The notes below the pieces were generated by a model. That model worked only from the letters and a program-made list of their open reading frames with translations, was not told where the DNA came from and did not search any database. Positions 26,344-36,268 of a stretch of DNA of 43,119 nucleotides are shown here, one piece after another. Both the position numbers and the translations under genes were made by a program. Every line of letters starts with the position of its first letter. The stretch's first letter is position 1. The DNA lies in NCBI RefSeq assembly GCF_005281345.1, contig NZ_SZXJ01000101.1, positions 1 through 43,119 on the forward strand. Direction: 5' to 3'. The DNA is from Citrobacter sp. wls619 (lineage in GTDB: Bacteria > Pseudomonadota > Gammaproteobacteria > Enterobacterales > Enterobacteriaceae).

Positions 26344-27270
26344 ATGGAACTTCGCCAGTTACGCTATTTTGTGCGCATTGTTGAAACCGGCAGCATGGGC
26401 AGCGCGGCGCTCGATCTCAATATCGGTGTTTCGGCGCTCAGCCAGCAAATGACCCGCCTGGAAAACGAACTCGCCATACGTCTGCTGCAACGTACCTCTC
26501 GTGGCGTGACGCCCACCAGCGCTGGGCTGGCTTTTTACTCTCAGGCGCAACTGGCGCTCCGTCACGCAGACGATGCGATCCTCGCCGCACGGGAGGCCAG
26601 ACTTTCCGGGCACGTCAGCGTCGGCATGGCACCCAGCACCGCTTCCGTGCTCGGGATGCCTTTCATCAACGCCATGCGGGAAAGCTATGCCAATGTCCGC
26701 CTGCATGTCGTGGAAAGTCTCTCTGGCAATCTGGAACGAATGATTAATACCCGTCAAATTGATTTGGCCGTGGTCTTTCAGAAGGAAAAAATCCTGCGCT
26801 GGAGCGCCAGAGCGATTCTTGAGGAACGGTTATTTTTGATTGGTACTCATACCTTGCTGGCAGATATTGCGGATGACACTATTGCGCCAGCCGAACTGGT
26901 TAATATTCCATTGATAATGCCAAGCCCAGGTCATGGTCTGCGCGGCAGACTGGATGCTATCAGCCGGGAGCATGCGCTGAACATTGAGATCGCCACAGAA
27001 ATTGACGGCCTGACGCTACTGATGCACGCCGTTCGCAGCGGAATCGGCGCAACACTTCAGCCCGGCGCGGCAATATCCCATCTCGATAAAGAGACGCTAA
27101 GAGTGGTCGGCATCCATAATCCCATACTTAGCCGCCCCAACTTTTTGGTCAGCCTTTCTGACGATGAACTCACCCCAGCAGGTCTCGCTGCCCGTGTGGT
27201 ACTCACCAAAGTGATGCATCAACTGGTGGAATCTGGACGCTGGCCAGGTGCGACTCTTTACAATAATTAA
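26344..27270 (+). CDS. tcuR: TcuR, LysR-family regulator of tricarballylate use
   Basis: The 308-residue protein has a classical LysR N-terminal helix-turn-helix: MELRQLRYFVRIVETGSMGSAALDLNIGVSALSQQMTRLENEL, spread over residues 1-43. A substrate-binding domain follows. Its place between fur and tcuAB is the Salmonella arrangement, where TcuR activates the tricarballylate genes. It lies 97 bases before tcuA on the same strand, so the operon promoter and TcuR site should be in that gap. A regulator of another C4/C6 acid route cannot be excluded, since LysR proteins are alike. Confidence 0.82.
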   Translation: MELRQLRYFVRIVETGSMGSAALDLNIGVSALSQQMTRLENELAIRLLQRTSRGVTPTSAGLAFYSQAQLALRHADDAILAAREARLSGHVSVGMAPSTASVLGMPFINAMRESYANVRLHVVESLSGNLERMINTRQIDLAVVFQKEKILRWSARAILEERLFLIGTHTLLADIADDTIAPAELVNIPLIMPSPGHGLRGRLDAISREHALNIEIATEIDGLTLLMHAVRSGIGATLQPGAAISHLDKETLRVVGIHNPILSRPNFLVSLSDDELTPAGLAARVVLTKVMHQLVESGRWPGATLYNN

Positions 27271-27367
27271 AGGGCTGTTTAGCATCACGTCATAGCGTCC
27301 CCACAACTTACTCGTATACATTTTAATTACAAACTTAACAATTAGTTAAGTAGTAATGGAGTATGCG

Positions 27368-28771
27368 ATGGTTGATGTTCTGGTGATTGGCGGCGGCAAT
27401 GCTGCATTATGTGCCGCTTTAACCGCCCGGGAGCAAGGCGCTTCGGTACTGCTGCTTGAGGCGGCCCCGCGTGAATGGCGCGGAGGAAACTCCCAGCACA
27501 CGCGTAATTTACGCTGTATGCATGATGCGCCACAGGATGTACTGGTGGAGAGCTATCCAGAAGAGGAATTCTGGCAGGACCTCTGGCGTGTAACAGAAGG
27601 TAATACCAACGAAGCACTGGCACGCCTGGTGATCCGTACCTCTTCCCAATGCCGCGACTGGATGCGCCAGCACGGCGTTAACTTTCAACCTCCACTTTCT
27701 GGCGCTTTGCATGTCGCGCGAACGAATGCCTTCTTTATGGGCGGAGGAAAAGCCCTCGTGAACGCCTATTATCGCAGCGCAGAAAAACTGGGGGTGCAAA
27801 TCCGCTATAACACACCGGTGCAGGCGCTTGAACTGCACAACGGCGAGTTCGTGGCGGCGCTGACAGGTGCAGAGCGTATTACCGCGAAATCCTGCGTGCT
27901 TGCTGCTGGCGGATTTGAGTCTAACCGCGAATGGCTGCGAGAAGCCTGGGGTGAGAACGCCCGCGGTGAATGGCCTGCGGATAACTTCCTCATTCGCGGC
28001 ACGCGCTTTAATCAGGGCGTATTACTCAAATTTATGATCGATGCCGGGGCGGACATCATCGGCGAACCTTCCCAGTCACACTGCGTAGCCATTGACGCCA
28101 GAGCGCCATTATATGACGGCGGGATTTGCACCCGCGTGGACTGTGTCTCTTTGGGCATCGTAGTGAACCGCGATGCAGAACGATTTTATGATGAAGGCGA
28201 AGACTTCTGGCCCAAACGCTATGCCATCTGGGGACGTCTGGTTGCCCACCAGCCCGGACAAATTGGTTACTCCATTATCGACAGTAAAGCGATCGGTCAC
28301 TTCATGCCTCCGGTTTTTCCTGGCGCACAGGCCAATACGCTAGCAGAACTGGCACGTCAGTTGGGACTGGATACTGAGCGCTTTACCCATACTGTCATGC
28401 AGTACAACAGCGCCTGCCGGCCTGGGCACTTTGACCACACCACTCTGGATAACTGTGCAACACAAAACCTGACACCGGCCAAAACACATTGGGCGCGACC
28501 GCTGGACCAGCCGCCTTACTACGGCTATGCCCTGCGGCCAGGCATCACCTTCACCTACCTGGGATTAAAGGTGAATGAACACGCCGCGGTGCATTTTGCC
28601 GGGCGTCCAAGTCGCAATCTGTTCGTCGCCGGGGAGATGATGGCGGGCAACGTGCTGGGAAAAGGCTACACCGCGGGTGTAGGCATGTCGATAGGGACCA
28701 CCTTTGGCCGTATTGCCGGAAAAGAAGCCGCGCTGGCAGCACGTGAGGAGGCACATCATGCAACCGCTTGA
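27368..28771 (+). CDS. tcuA: TcuA, FAD-dependent tricarballylate dehydrogenase
   Basis: TcuA oxidises tricarballylate to cis-aconitate, which enters the citric acid cycle. This lets cells grow on, or detoxify, a citrate analogue that inhibits aconitase. The 467-residue flavoprotein begins [20 protein letters not shown], the FAD-binding Rossmann motif, and ends with [30 protein letters not shown], typical of the fumarate reductase/succinate dehydrogenase flavoprotein family. The conserved [14 protein letters not shown] segment lies near 210. ATG 27368 has GGAG at 27358-27361 six bases upstream and is preferred over ATG 27356. Confidence 0.88.
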   Translation: MVDVLVIGGGNAALCAALTAREQGASVLLLEAAPREWRGGNSQHTRNLRCMHDAPQDVLVESYPEEEFWQDLWRVTEGNTNEALARLVIRTSSQCRDWMRQHGVNFQPPLSGALHVARTNAFFMGGGKALVNAYYRSAEKLGVQIRYNTPVQALELHNGEFVAALTGAERITAKSCVLAAGGFESNREWLREAWGENARGEWPADNFLIRGTRFNQGVLLKFMIDAGADIIGEPSQSHCVAIDARAPLYDGGICTRVDCVSLGIVVNRDAERFYDEGEDFWPKRYAIWGRLVAHQPGQIGYSIIDSKAIGHFMPPVFPGAQANTLAELARQLGLDTERFTHTVMQYNSACRPGHFDHTTLDNCATQNLTPAKTHWARPLDQPPYYGYALRPGITFTYLGLKVNEHAAVHFAGRPSRNLFVAGEMMAGNVLGKGYTAGVGMSIGTTFGRIAGKEAALAAREEAHHATA

Positions 28772-29870
28772 GAAATTAATTATCGAAGCGAAAATGCTAA
28801 CCGAGCCGGAAGCAGAAGTTGAACGAGTCATGCAAGTCTGCAATGCCTGCCGCTATTGTGAGGGTTTTTGCGCCGTTTTCCCGGCGATGACTCAGCGTCT
28901 GGAATTCGCTAAAGCGGATATCAACTATCTGGCGAACTTGTGCCATAACTGCGGTGCCTGCCTGCACGCGTGTCAATACGCGCCGCCCCATGAATTTGCT
29001 ATCAATGTACCGAAAGCAATGGCAGAAGTAAGGCTGGAAACCTATCAACACTATACGCAACCCGCCGCCTTTGGCGCGCTTTACCGCCGGGCTGGCATGA
29101 CCGTAACGCTGTCGCTGGTTTTTGGCCTGATCCTGTTTTTACTTCTTGCCATGGGGTTAAAAGGTTCCCTGTTCCATCCTCCGCTGGCCGGAGATTTTTA
29201 TCAAATTTTCCCGCATAACCTGCTGGCATGGATGTTTGGTTCAGTCTTTATTCTGGCGATGGGTCTGCTGATGGCGGGCGTTATCCGCTTCTGGCGGGAG
29301 ATTTCTCCGGGGATGCCGAGTTCTGCTGACATTGCTGAAGCCTCACACAATGCGCTGATGCTGAAATATCTCGATGGCGGGCACGGCAAAGGGTGTAACG
29401 AAGCGGATGATGCCTTCACCCTGATGCGCCGCCGTTTCCATCACTTCACCTTCTACGGTTTTCTGCTCTGCTTTGCCGCCACCGTGGTGGCAACGGGCTA
29501 TCACTACTTTGCCGGCATAGAAGCTCCCTACCCGTTCTTCAGCGTTCCGGTCATGCTGGGCACGTTGGGCGGTATTGGTCTGGTTCTCGGCCCGGCTGGC
29601 TTGCTATGGCTGAATTTTAAACGCTCACCGCTACAGGGCGACGCGCGGCAAAAGCCGATGGACCGCGGTTTTATCCTGTTGCTGCTACTGACGAGTCTGA
29701 CGGGCTTAGCGCTGCTGGCAGGCAGAGATACCTCATGGATGGCTATTTTGCTTGCTATTCATCTTGGTGTCGTGATGGCGCTATTTCTGACCATCCCATA
29801 CGGAAAATTCGCCCACGGATTTTACCGTTGCGCGGCATTACTCAAGTGGGCAATTGAGAAACGACGCTAA
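28758..29870 (+). CDS. tcuB: TcuB, iron-sulfur membrane protein that reoxidises TcuA
   Basis: TcuB passes electrons from the reduced flavin of TcuA to the quinone pool. The 370-residue protein has an N-terminal iron-sulfur domain with two clusters' worth of cysteines: Cys28, 31, 34 and 38 ([12 protein letters not shown]), and Cys62, 65, 68 and 72 ([11 protein letters not shown]). About six membrane helices follow, the first near residue 115 ([19 protein letters not shown]). It starts 14 bases inside the end of tcuA, after GAGGAGG at 28745-28751, which indicates coupling. In Salmonella tcuC, the tricarballylate permease, follows; here a terminator follows instead. Confidence 0.87.
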   Translation: MQPLEKLIIEAKMLTEPEAEVERVMQVCNACRYCEGFCAVFPAMTQRLEFAKADINYLANLCHNCGACLHACQYAPPHEFAINVPKAMAEVRLETYQHYTQPAAFGALYRRAGMTVTLSLVFGLILFLLLAMGLKGSLFHPPLAGDFYQIFPHNLLAWMFGSVFILAMGLLMAGVIRFWREISPGMPSSADIAEASHNALMLKYLDGGHGKGCNEADDAFTLMRRRFHHFTFYGFLLCFAATVVATGYHYFAGIEAPYPFFSVPVMLGTLGGIGLVLGPAGLLWLNFKRSPLQGDARQKPMDRGFILLLLLTSLTGLALLAGRDTSWMAILLAIHLGVVMALFLTIPYGKFAHGFYRCAALLKWAIEKRR

Positions 29871-29904
29871 AAAGCAAACGGGCGAAGAAATATCTCCGCC
29901 CGTT
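29871..29904 (-). terminator. Hairpin terminator between tcuB and chiQ
   Basis: AACGGGCG (29877-29884) pairs with CGCCCGTT (29897-29904). Read leftward it is followed by a T-rich stretch (TTTGCTTTTTAG), so it suits the chiPQ transcript best. It may also stop tcuB transcription coming from the other side. Confidence 0.75.
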
Positions 29905-29921
29905 CTTGTGCATACCACGTT

Positions 29922-30254
29922 TTATTTCGCCGTATTATTACTGCGAATTTCCTGCCAGACCTTATCACAATCGGCCTTAACGGATTGATCGTTACCCGTA
30001 CGCGTTGCCTGGATACACTGCTGGTAATCCAGTACGCGCACGCTTTCTTCATTCGCAAACTGCTGGTGCTGTTTTTCTTTCTTCAGCACATTCAACACGC
30101 TTTGACAGGCTTCGATTTTCTCCGGCGAGCCTTGCGCGGTATTGATACACGCGCTGTAGGCTTCCTTAAGACGGCTATCTTCTTTCGGCGCGGGTGATTG
30201 CGCACAGGCAACCAGCCCTGATGCCATGACGGCGATGAGTATCAGCTTTTTCAT
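29922..30254 (-). CDS. chiQ: ChiQ, small lipoprotein of the chitoporin operon
   Basis: ChiQ (formerly YbfN) is a predicted outer-membrane lipoprotein of unknown role. The 110-residue protein starts MKKLILIAVMASGLVACAQ, with a lipobox (LVAC) that places the acylated cysteine at residue 17. The mature part has four cysteines, at spacings that suggest two disulfides, and charged helices. It follows chiP in the same direction, with GAGGAG before the ATG, so it is cotranscribed with chiP. I chose the ATG at 30254 because the open frame upstream has no signal peptide. Confidence 0.9.
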   Translation of the reverse strand: MKKLILIAVMASGLVACAQSPAPKEDSRLKEAYSACINTAQGSPEKIEACQSVLNVLKKEKQHQQFANEESVRVLDYQQCIQATRTGNDQSVKADCDKVWQEIRSNNTAK

Positions 30255-30267
30255 AACACACTCCTCA

Positions 30268-30297
30268 ACAAAACGGCAGGCTTGCGGCCTGCCGCTG
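30268..30297 (-). terminator. Attenuator-like hairpin between chiP and chiQ
   Basis: CGGCAGG (30274-30280) pairs with CCTGCCG (30288-30294). On the leftward strand a TTTTGTT tail follows. It would reduce chiQ expression relative to chiP. Confidence 0.6.
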
Positions 30298-30303
30298 TCG
30301 GCA

Positions 30304-31710
30304 TTAGAAGATGGTGAACGGAGCAATAACGATGAATTTCACGTCGCGCTCATCCTGGAAGATGTTACCGTAACCACCGCCCCAGCTCGGAATATCCGAA
30401 TGGTTGTCGTACTGGGTGAAGTGCAGTTTAAACATTGTGCCCTTCGCACGGCCGTCCTGCAGGGTATAGACCGCATCCAGGCTGTAAGACGACTCTTCGA
30501 TAGTACGATTTTTGTCGTAATATGCATCCGGGTTGAGCTGCCAGGTTGCCGGTTTAGCATCCCACGCGTAAACGTATGATGCACCCACAGCCCAGCCAGG
30601 CAGGTTCCAGTTCTTCAGGTCATACATCGCACCGAAGAACACGGCCTTTTCACCGTTGGCGTTGAAGTCAGAGCGGTTATCCCACCAAACGTCCAGACGA
30701 CCGTTTGAAGACGCATAGGTCGGGGTCATACGCTGCAGGAAGTAGCCCTGCTGCCCGTCAGCTTTAACCCAGGTTCCTTCCAGTCGCAGATCAACGACTT
30801 CTGCCACTTTGTAGCCGAAGGTCAGTGCCTGCAGCCAGGCCGTGCCATCATAAATGTCGTTAACCGTACGGTCATCAACCTTATCGCGGGCACCGTAGAA
30901 CTGGTAGCTGGTAGTAAATGGGTTACCGCCTAAATCAAATTTGTAGCTGGCTTTGGCGAAATACTGATCGACGTAGCCTTCAGACTGACCGAATGCGGCT
31001 TCCAGCAACAGGTTATTTTTGAAGTCATACTTGGCGCCGATTGAATGGAGGTAATCAACTTTGGTCTTTTTATCGGCCTGATAGAATTTATCGACTTCGG
31101 TGTGCCACGGCGCTTTATATTCGTTGGCCCACATATAGGAGAAGCTCAGCGCACCCGCATCGCCATAATCGAAGTTGGCACCGGCTTCAGCACCCTGATA
31201 GGTACCAGGCATAAAGCTCCAGTGTGGTGCCAGCAGAGTTTGTCCGGTTGGCTGAATATAACCCGCGCGCGCCCAGGTTGGGCCAAATTTAAATTTGGCG
31301 GCCGCTTTATACAGGCTAATCCCGCTCTTATCGCCGGAGTAATCTTCGTCATAGCCTTTATTTTTTGAAGAGAATGCGATTTCGTTTGGATGGCCACTTT
31401 CGCTACTTTCGTTCATTTCGATAGCGGTAAATGCTGCGACATCAATACCAAACATATCAGCCGCATAACCGGACTGGAAGTCGAGGTTAGCGTTCCAGGT
31501 GGAGTGAGAAAGGTTAGTTTTGTATTTGTCATGATCGGTCACATCTTTACGGTCACGCTCACGCTGCCAGTAATAAATGCCACCCGTTAAGGTAGAGTCA
31601 TCAATAAAACCCTCGGCGTGAACCTGGGGAGCGACAACAAAACCCGACATTGCTGTGATACCGGCGATAGCCAGCGCCAGCGTACTACGTTTGCCACTAA
31701 ACGTACGCAT
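30304..31710 (-). CDS. chiP: ChiP, chitoporin (OprD-family outer-membrane porin)
   Basis: ChiP (formerly YbfM) lets chitobiose and longer chito-oligosaccharides cross the outer membrane. The 468-residue precursor has a signal peptide, ending [10 protein letters not shown] (predicted cut after AHA-like QVHA near residue 32). A beta-barrel follows, rich in alternating aromatic strands, with the C-terminal [11 protein letters not shown] typical of porins. Length equals E. coli ChiP. AGAGG precedes the start. Expression in relatives is silenced by the small RNA ChiX and by NagC, and both kinds of site are visible upstream here. chiQ follows. Confidence 0.96.
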   Translation of the reverse strand: MRTFSGKRSTLALAIAGITAMSGFVVAPQVHAEGFIDDSTLTGGIYYWQRERDRKDVTDHDKYKTNLSHSTWNANLDFQSGYAADMFGIDVAAFTAIEMNESSESGHPNEIAFSSKNKGYDEDYSGDKSGISLYKAAAKFKFGPTWARAGYIQPTGQTLLAPHWSFMPGTYQGAEAGANFDYGDAGALSFSYMWANEYKAPWHTEVDKFYQADKKTKVDYLHSIGAKYDFKNNLLLEAAFGQSEGYVDQYFAKASYKFDLGGNPFTTSYQFYGARDKVDDRTVNDIYDGTAWLQALTFGYKVAEVVDLRLEGTWVKADGQQGYFLQRMTPTYASSNGRLDVWWDNRSDFNANGEKAVFFGAMYDLKNWNLPGWAVGASYVYAWDAKPATWQLNPDAYYDKNRTIEESSYSLDAVYTLQDGRAKGTMFKLHFTQYDNHSDIPSWGGGYGNIFQDERDVKFIVIAPFTIF

Positions 31711-31717
31711 ATGTTAA

Positions 31718-31729
31718 TCCTCTTTGACG
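31718..31729 (-). promoter_or_regulatory. ChiX small-RNA pairing site in the chiP leader
   Basis: On the transcribed (minus) strand the leader reads CGTCAAAGAGGA, covering the ribosome site. From memory the loop of ChiX contains UCCUCUUUGACG, its exact complement over 12 bases. Pairing would hide the ribosome site, as in E. coli and Salmonella. Confidence 0.8.
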
Positions 31730-31731
31730 TA

Positions 31732-31857
31732 TAACCCTTCGTCTTTCAAGCCGCATCTGCGTTGGCTTTCCTCGCTCATCCCCGTCACGTACTGATGTAC
31801 GCTCCAGGGAATTCGCGGCGTCGCCGCCTTGATGCAACTCGAAATTCATTGGGTATA
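31732..31857. repeat. ERIC (IRU) repeat in the chiP leader region
   Basis: An ERIC element of about 126 bases in the opposite orientation to the one at 24687. It contains CGCTCATCCCCGTCACGTAC and TGATGTACGCTCCAGGGAATTC. The ends (ACCCTTCGTC... and ...TTGGGTAT) are complementary-like. It begins only 21 bases from the chiP ATG and two or three bases beyond the ChiX site. Confidence 0.9.
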
Positions 31858-31939
31858 AAATGCTGCCGATAAAAGCGGTCAGCGAAAAAGCAAAAATTAA
31901 AAAAGTAGCGCTGAGAAAACCTCATTGACTACAATGAAT

Positions 31940-31968
31940 AGACTATTTTTCGCGACGCGAATTATCAA
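31940..31968 (-). promoter_or_regulatory. Candidate chiP promoter with overlapping NagC operator
   Basis: On the minus strand TTGATA (31963-31968) and TAGTCT (31940-31945) are 17 bases apart. Between and over them lies TATTTTTCGCGACGCGAATTA (centre about 31955), with the TTCGCnnnGCGAA heart of NagC sites. NagC bound here would cover the promoter. The -10 box is weak. If correct, transcripts begin beyond the ERIC repeat and carry it in their leader. Confidence 0.5.
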
Positions 31969-32177
31969 TCTCTTTTTGTAACCAGTATGTAAGAACATGA
32001 GCAACCGCACATATTTCATTGCTTTCTGTTACATTTTCATTGGAAGATAAAAAAGCGTTGAATAATTGAAAAAAGGCTTGTTTTCCATAAAGATGAAATC
32101 GGTTTCAGTCCAGAGTGACTGATAACACAAGGTTTTTGTTAGAAAAATATAAACAGCAAAAACCATTCCTGAATAAC

Positions 32178-32200
32178 AATTATTTCGCTGCGCAAATAGA
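32178..32200. promoter_or_regulatory. Second NagC-like operator upstream of chiP
   Basis: ATTATTTCGC-TGCGCAAATAGA has the TATTTCGC/GCG(C)AAATA half-sites of NagC operators. It lies about 235 bases from the promoter-proximal site, so the two could be bridged by one NagC looped complex. It lies just downstream of the glnS terminator in the leftward direction. Confidence 0.5.
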
Positions 32201-32222
32201 GTCTGCTAACCGTTTTCAGGCG

Positions 32223-32249
32223 AAAAAAAACGCCGCAGAGTGCGGCGTT
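32223..32249 (-). terminator. Intrinsic terminator of glnS
   Basis: AACGCCGCA (32229-32237) pairs with TGCGGCGTT (32241-32249) around GAG. Read leftward it ends in eight T residues. It follows the glnS stop by about 22 bases. Confidence 0.92.
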
Positions 32250-32271
32250 CGAAAGGATGCGTAACGACGGT

Positions 32272-33939
32272 TTATTCGCCTACTTTAGCCCATGTATCGC
32301 GCAGACCCACGGTGCGGTTAAACACCAGTTTGTCAGCTGTTGCATAGCGGCTGTCGAGGCAGAAGTATCCTTCACGCTCGAACTGGAACGCTTTACCAGC
32401 AACAGCGGCCTGTAGCGAAGGCTCACCATAGCCCTGTTTAATCACCAGCGACTCTGGGTTAATCACGGACAGGAAATCTTCCGCAGCCCCCGGGTTAGGT
32501 ACGCTGAACAGACGATCGTACAGACGGATTTCAATCGGCAGCGCATGAGCCGCACTTACCCAATGAATAACGCCTTTTACTTTACGCCCATCGGCCGGGT
32601 CTTTACTCAGCGTGTCAGCATCGTAAGTACAGAAAATGGTGGTGATATTCCCTTCTGCATCTTTCTCTACGCGCTCAGCTTTAATAACGTAAGCATTACG
32701 CAGACGGACTTCTTTACCCATCACCAGACGCTTGTACTGTTTGTTGGCTTCTTCGCGGAAATCGGCCCTGTCGATCCAGATTTCACCGCTGAAAGGCACT
32801 TCACGGCTGCCCATTTCCGGCTTGCTCGGGTGGTTAGGCATCGTGACCAGCTCGCTTTCGCCCTGCGGGTAGTTTTCGATAACCAGTTTCACCGGATCGA
32901 TAACCGCCATTGCGCGCGGTGCGTTTTCGTTCAGATCTTCACGGATGCAGGATTCCAGAGAGGCAATCTCAATGGTGTTGTCCTGTTTGGTCACACCGAT
33001 GCGTTTGCAGAACTCACGAATCGCAGCAGCGGTGTAACCACGACGGCGCAGGCCCGAAATAGTCGGCATGCGCGGATCGTCCCAGCCTTCAACGTGCTTA
33101 TCAGTCACCAGCAGGTTCAGCTTACGCTTGGACATCACGGTGTATTCCAGATTCAGGCGCGAGAACTCGTACTGGCGCGGGTGAACCGGAATGGTGATGT
33201 TATCCAGCACCCAGTCGTACAGACGACGGTTATCCTGGAATTCCAGCGTACACAGTGAATGTGTGATGCCTTCCAGCGCATCGCTGATGCAGTGGGTGAA
33301 GTCGTACATCGGATAGATGCACCACTTGTTGCCCGTCTGATGGTGTTCAGCAAACTTAATGCGGTACAGCACCGGGTCACGCATCACGATAAACGGCGAA
33401 GCCATATCGATTTTCGCACGCAGGCAGGCTTTACCTTCTTCAAAACCACCGGTACGCATTTTTTCAAACAGCGCGAGGTTTTCTTCAACGCTGCGATCGC
33501 GGAACGGGCTGTTTTTACCCGGCTGTGTCAGCGTGCCACGGTATTCGCGAATTTCGTCAGCAGACAGTTCGTCGACATACGCCAGGCCTTTGTTAATAAG
33601 CTCTACCGCGTAAGCATGTAGCTGATCGAAGTAATCCGAAGAGTAGCGAATGTCGCCAGTCCAGTGGAAACCTAACCATTCAACGTCGTTTTTAATCGAT
33701 TCAACGTACTCGATATCTTCTTTAACCGGGTTCGTATCATCAAAACGCAGGTTGCACTGGCCCTGGTAATCTTGCGCAATACCAAAGTTCAGACAAATGG
33801 ATTTCGCGTGGCCAATGTGCAGATAGCCATTTGGCTCCGGCGGAAAACGGGTATGGATAGTGGTGTGCTTACCACTGGCCAGATCTTCATCGATGATCTG
33901 ACGAATAAAGTTACTCGGGCGGGCTTCAGCCTCACTCAT
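32272..33939 (-). CDS. glnS: Glutaminyl-tRNA synthetase
   Basis: GlnRS charges tRNA-Gln with glutamine. The 555-residue class I enzyme (E. coli 554) has the HIGH motif at 41-44 in [15 protein letters not shown], and the KMSKS counterpart as VMSKR near residue 270. The C-terminal beta-barrel domains recognise the anticodon. The ribosome site GAGGA precedes ATG. It is one of three leftward genes here (nagE, glnS, chiPQ), each with its own terminator. Two identical tRNA-Gln genes that it would charge lie at the right end of the window. Confidence 0.98.
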   Translation of the reverse strand: MSEAEARPSNFIRQIIDEDLASGKHTTIHTRFPPEPNGYLHIGHAKSICLNFGIAQDYQGQCNLRFDDTNPVKEDIEYVESIKNDVEWLGFHWTGDIRYSSDYFDQLHAYAVELINKGLAYVDELSADEIREYRGTLTQPGKNSPFRDRSVEENLALFEKMRTGGFEEGKACLRAKIDMASPFIVMRDPVLYRIKFAEHHQTGNKWCIYPMYDFTHCISDALEGITHSLCTLEFQDNRRLYDWVLDNITIPVHPRQYEFSRLNLEYTVMSKRKLNLLVTDKHVEGWDDPRMPTISGLRRRGYTAAAIREFCKRIGVTKQDNTIEIASLESCIREDLNENAPRAMAVIDPVKLVIENYPQGESELVTMPNHPSKPEMGSREVPFSGEIWIDRADFREEANKQYKRLVMGKEVRLRNAYVIKAERVEKDAEGNITTIFCTYDADTLSKDPADGRKVKGVIHWVSAAHALPIEIRLYDRLFSVPNPGAAEDFLSVINPESLVIKQGYGEPSLQAAVAGKAFQFEREGYFCLDSRYATADKLVFNRTVGLRDTWAKVGE

Positions 33940-34059
33940 CGTGGATTCCTCAAAGCGTAAACAACGTATAACGGCATATGATCTTATAAGCCGGACGTAG
34001 TGACAACCCTTAGTTACGGAAAATACGTACCAGATGAAAATAATAAGGACATTTGCTGC

Positions 34060-34093
34060 AAAAAAAAGCGGCGGAGGAATATCCCCCGCCGCG
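34060..34093 (-). terminator. Intrinsic terminator of nagE
   Basis: GCGGCGG (34068-34074) pairs with CCGCCGC (34086-34092). Read leftward it ends in a T7-8 run. It separates nagE from the glnS promoter region. Confidence 0.9.
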
Positions 34094-34110
34094 TTTAATT
34101 CATCTCATCG

Positions 34111-34146
34111 TGCCGGATGGCGGCGCTTACGCCTTATCCAGCCTAC
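34111..34146. repeat. REP element downstream of nagE
   Basis: TGCCGGATGGCGGCGCTTAC then GCCTTATCCAGCCTAC forms a canonical REP palindrome. It lies seven bases after the nagE stop and before its terminator. Confidence 0.9.
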
Positions 34147-34152
34147 GAGCAA

Positions 34153-36102
34153 TTACTTACCTTTAATCTCATACAGTGGTGTTTGACCGGCAACGACATG
34201 ACCTTCGGCTTTAACAACCAGACCACCGAAATCATCGCTATTGCTGCAAACAACCGGGCTAATCATGGAACGTGCGTTCGCGTTCAGGTATTCCAGATCC
34301 ATTTCCAGAATCGGTTGACCTGCTGCAACAACCGCACCTTCTTCAACCAGACGTTTAAAGCCTTTACCTTCCAGCGCCACGGTATCGATACCCATATGGA
34401 CCACGATTTCCGCGCCTTTTTCCGTTTCCAGACAGAACGCATGGTTGGTGTTGAAGATTTTCACAATAGTACCCGCTGCCGGAGAAACCACGATTTTATC
34501 CGTTGGTTTTACCGCCACACCGTCACCCACTGCTTTGCTGGCGAACGCTTCATCAGGCACCTGCTCCAGTGCAACCACATCACCGGTAATCGGGGAAACC
34601 AGCGCTTCAATGGTGGCTGCATTCGCTACCGCCTGCGGTTTTGCAACCGGGGCAGCCGCTGCCGGGGCTTTGTCAGCAGACGCTGCCGCAACCGGACCAC
34701 GAGCCACAACTTTCTTCATTTCGTCGCCGATAGATTCAGCTTTCGCACCCACGATGACCTGAATAGTTTGTTTGTTCAGCTTAACCACACCCGATGCGCC
34801 TAAGCGTTTGCACATCGCATCATTTACGCGGGCAGAATCGCCAACGGTCAGACGCAGACGGGTGATACAGGCATCAATCGCTTTCAGGTTATCCGTACCG
34901 CCAACCGCTGCAATGTAGCTGGTTGCCAGTTGAGCTAAACCTTCTTCGGTATTGCTGTTCGCTTCGTCAGTAACAATCTCGTCTTCTTTATCTTCGCGGC
35001 CCGGCGTTTTCAGGTTAAACATACGAATAACCGCGCTGAACAGGACGAAGTAAATAACGAAGAACACCAGACCCATAACGACCAGCATCCAGACGTTCTT
35101 ACTTGCAGCCGGCAGGTTGTACATCAACACGTAGTCGATAGCACCTGCGGAGAAGGAGAAGCCCGCATGGATACCCAACAGCGTCGCAACGAACAGGCTG
35201 ATACCTGTCAGAACGGCGTGCAGGAGGTACAGCAACGGCGCCAGGAACATGAACAGGAATTCCAGCGGCTCGGTAACACCGGTCAGGAATGCAGTGATCG
35301 CAACGGACAGCAGCATACCGCCAACCATCGGACGACGTGCTTTCGGCGCCGCGAAGTACATCGCCAGTGCCGCACCCGGCAGACCAAACATCATGATCGG
35401 GAAGAAGCCAGACATGAACATACCCGCAGTGCCGTCACCCGCGTAGAAGCGGTTGATATCACCGTGGAATACGGTACCTGCTGCGTTAGTGAATTCGCCA
35501 ATCTGGAACCAGGCGATGGTGTTCAGCACCTGATGCAGACCGGTTGGGATCAGCAGACGGTTGATGAAACCAAAAATACCAGAGCCCAGCGCGCCAGCGC
35601 CCACGATCCACTCACCGCCCGCATGGATGGCGTTCTGCACCGGCGGCCACACGTAGCCGAAGATAGCAGCCAGTATCAAACAGAAGAAACCAGTGGCGAT
35701 GGGTACAAAACGTTTGCCGCCGAAGAAGCTCAGGAAATCAGGCAGTTTGATGCCAGACCAACGGTTATACACGGCACCGCCGACCAGACCGGTGATGATA
35801 CCCGCCAGGACGCCCATGTTGATCGCCGGGTTAATGGTAACCATTGCTTTGGTCAATATGAAATAACCAACCGCACCTGCCAGCGCTGCCGCACCCGCGC
35901 TGTCTTTAGACCAGCTGGAAGCCACACCAATAGCAAAAATTAACGCGAGGTTATCAAAGATAGCCCCACCCGCTTGCGCGATGAAGGGTACGTTCAGTAA
36001 ATCTGGTTGGCCGAATCGCAGCAACAGTGCCGCGACTGGCAGCACCGCGATGGGGAGCTGTAACGCCCTACCCAGCCGCTGGAAAAAACCTAAAATATTC
36101 AT
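34153..36102 (-). CDS. nagE: NagE, PTS N-acetylglucosamine transporter EIICBA
   Basis: NagE imports GlcNAc across the inner membrane and phosphorylates it to GlcNAc-6-phosphate. The 649 residues (E. coli 648) are, in order: the EIIC membrane domain (about 1-365, with GIHAGFSFSAG near 310), an EIIB domain with the phosphorylated Cys412 in AIDACITRLRLTV, an Ala-Pro linker at about 470-497, and an EIIA domain with His569 in EIVVHMGIDTVAL. The gene is divergent from nagB across a 350-base region with two NagC operators and a CRP site. Confidence 0.98.
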   Translation of the reverse strand: MNILGFFQRLGRALQLPIAVLPVAALLLRFGQPDLLNVPFIAQAGGAIFDNLALIFAIGVASSWSKDSAGAAALAGAVGYFILTKAMVTINPAINMGVLAGIITGLVGGAVYNRWSGIKLPDFLSFFGGKRFVPIATGFFCLILAAIFGYVWPPVQNAIHAGGEWIVGAGALGSGIFGFINRLLIPTGLHQVLNTIAWFQIGEFTNAAGTVFHGDINRFYAGDGTAGMFMSGFFPIMMFGLPGAALAMYFAAPKARRPMVGGMLLSVAITAFLTGVTEPLEFLFMFLAPLLYLLHAVLTGISLFVATLLGIHAGFSFSAGAIDYVLMYNLPAASKNVWMLVVMGLVFFVIYFVLFSAVIRMFNLKTPGREDKEDEIVTDEANSNTEEGLAQLATSYIAAVGGTDNLKAIDACITRLRLTVGDSARVNDAMCKRLGASGVVKLNKQTIQVIVGAKAESIGDEMKKVVARGPVAAASADKAPAAAAPVAKPQAVANAATIEALVSPITGDVVALEQVPDEAFASKAVGDGVAVKPTDKIVVSPAAGTIVKIFNTNHAFCLETEKGAEIVVHMGIDTVALEGKGFKRLVEEGAVVAAGQPILEMDLEYLNANARSMISPVVCSNSDDFGGLVVKAEGHVVAGQTPLYEIKGK

Positions 36103-36238
36103 TTTATTCCCCCTACGAGACCCCGATTAGGCTCCTTTGAAGCCATATTTTTATTGTGCGACCATTCCTGACTGCAACAGCAAGAGATTTTGGAACAACA
36201 ACATTAACCATTCATCTACATTCAGAGTGTGTGAAAAA

Positions 36239-36259
36239 TTAATTCGTATCGCAAATTAA
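36239..36259. promoter_or_regulatory. NagC operator near nagE
   Basis: TTAATTCGTATCGCAAATTA(A) is a near-palindrome with the TTCG...CGCAA heart of NagC operators. Its centre (36249) is 94 bases from the second operator near nagB, the spacing I recall for the E. coli repression loop. Confidence 0.8.
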
Positions 36260-36268
36260 AAGCGTGTT

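Larger units (their letters stand above)
31858..32222. other. Upstream region of chiP, no gene seen
   Basis: This AT-rich gap of about 365 bases has no credible reading frame. It holds the two NagC-like sites, the putative chiP promoter and A/T tracts. No clear CRP site was found. Confidence 0.6.

Noticed and set aside
35167-35943. Open frame of 258 codons opposite nagE
   Set aside because: It is a shadow of nagE, rich in Arg, His and Gln, with no domain and no ribosome site.
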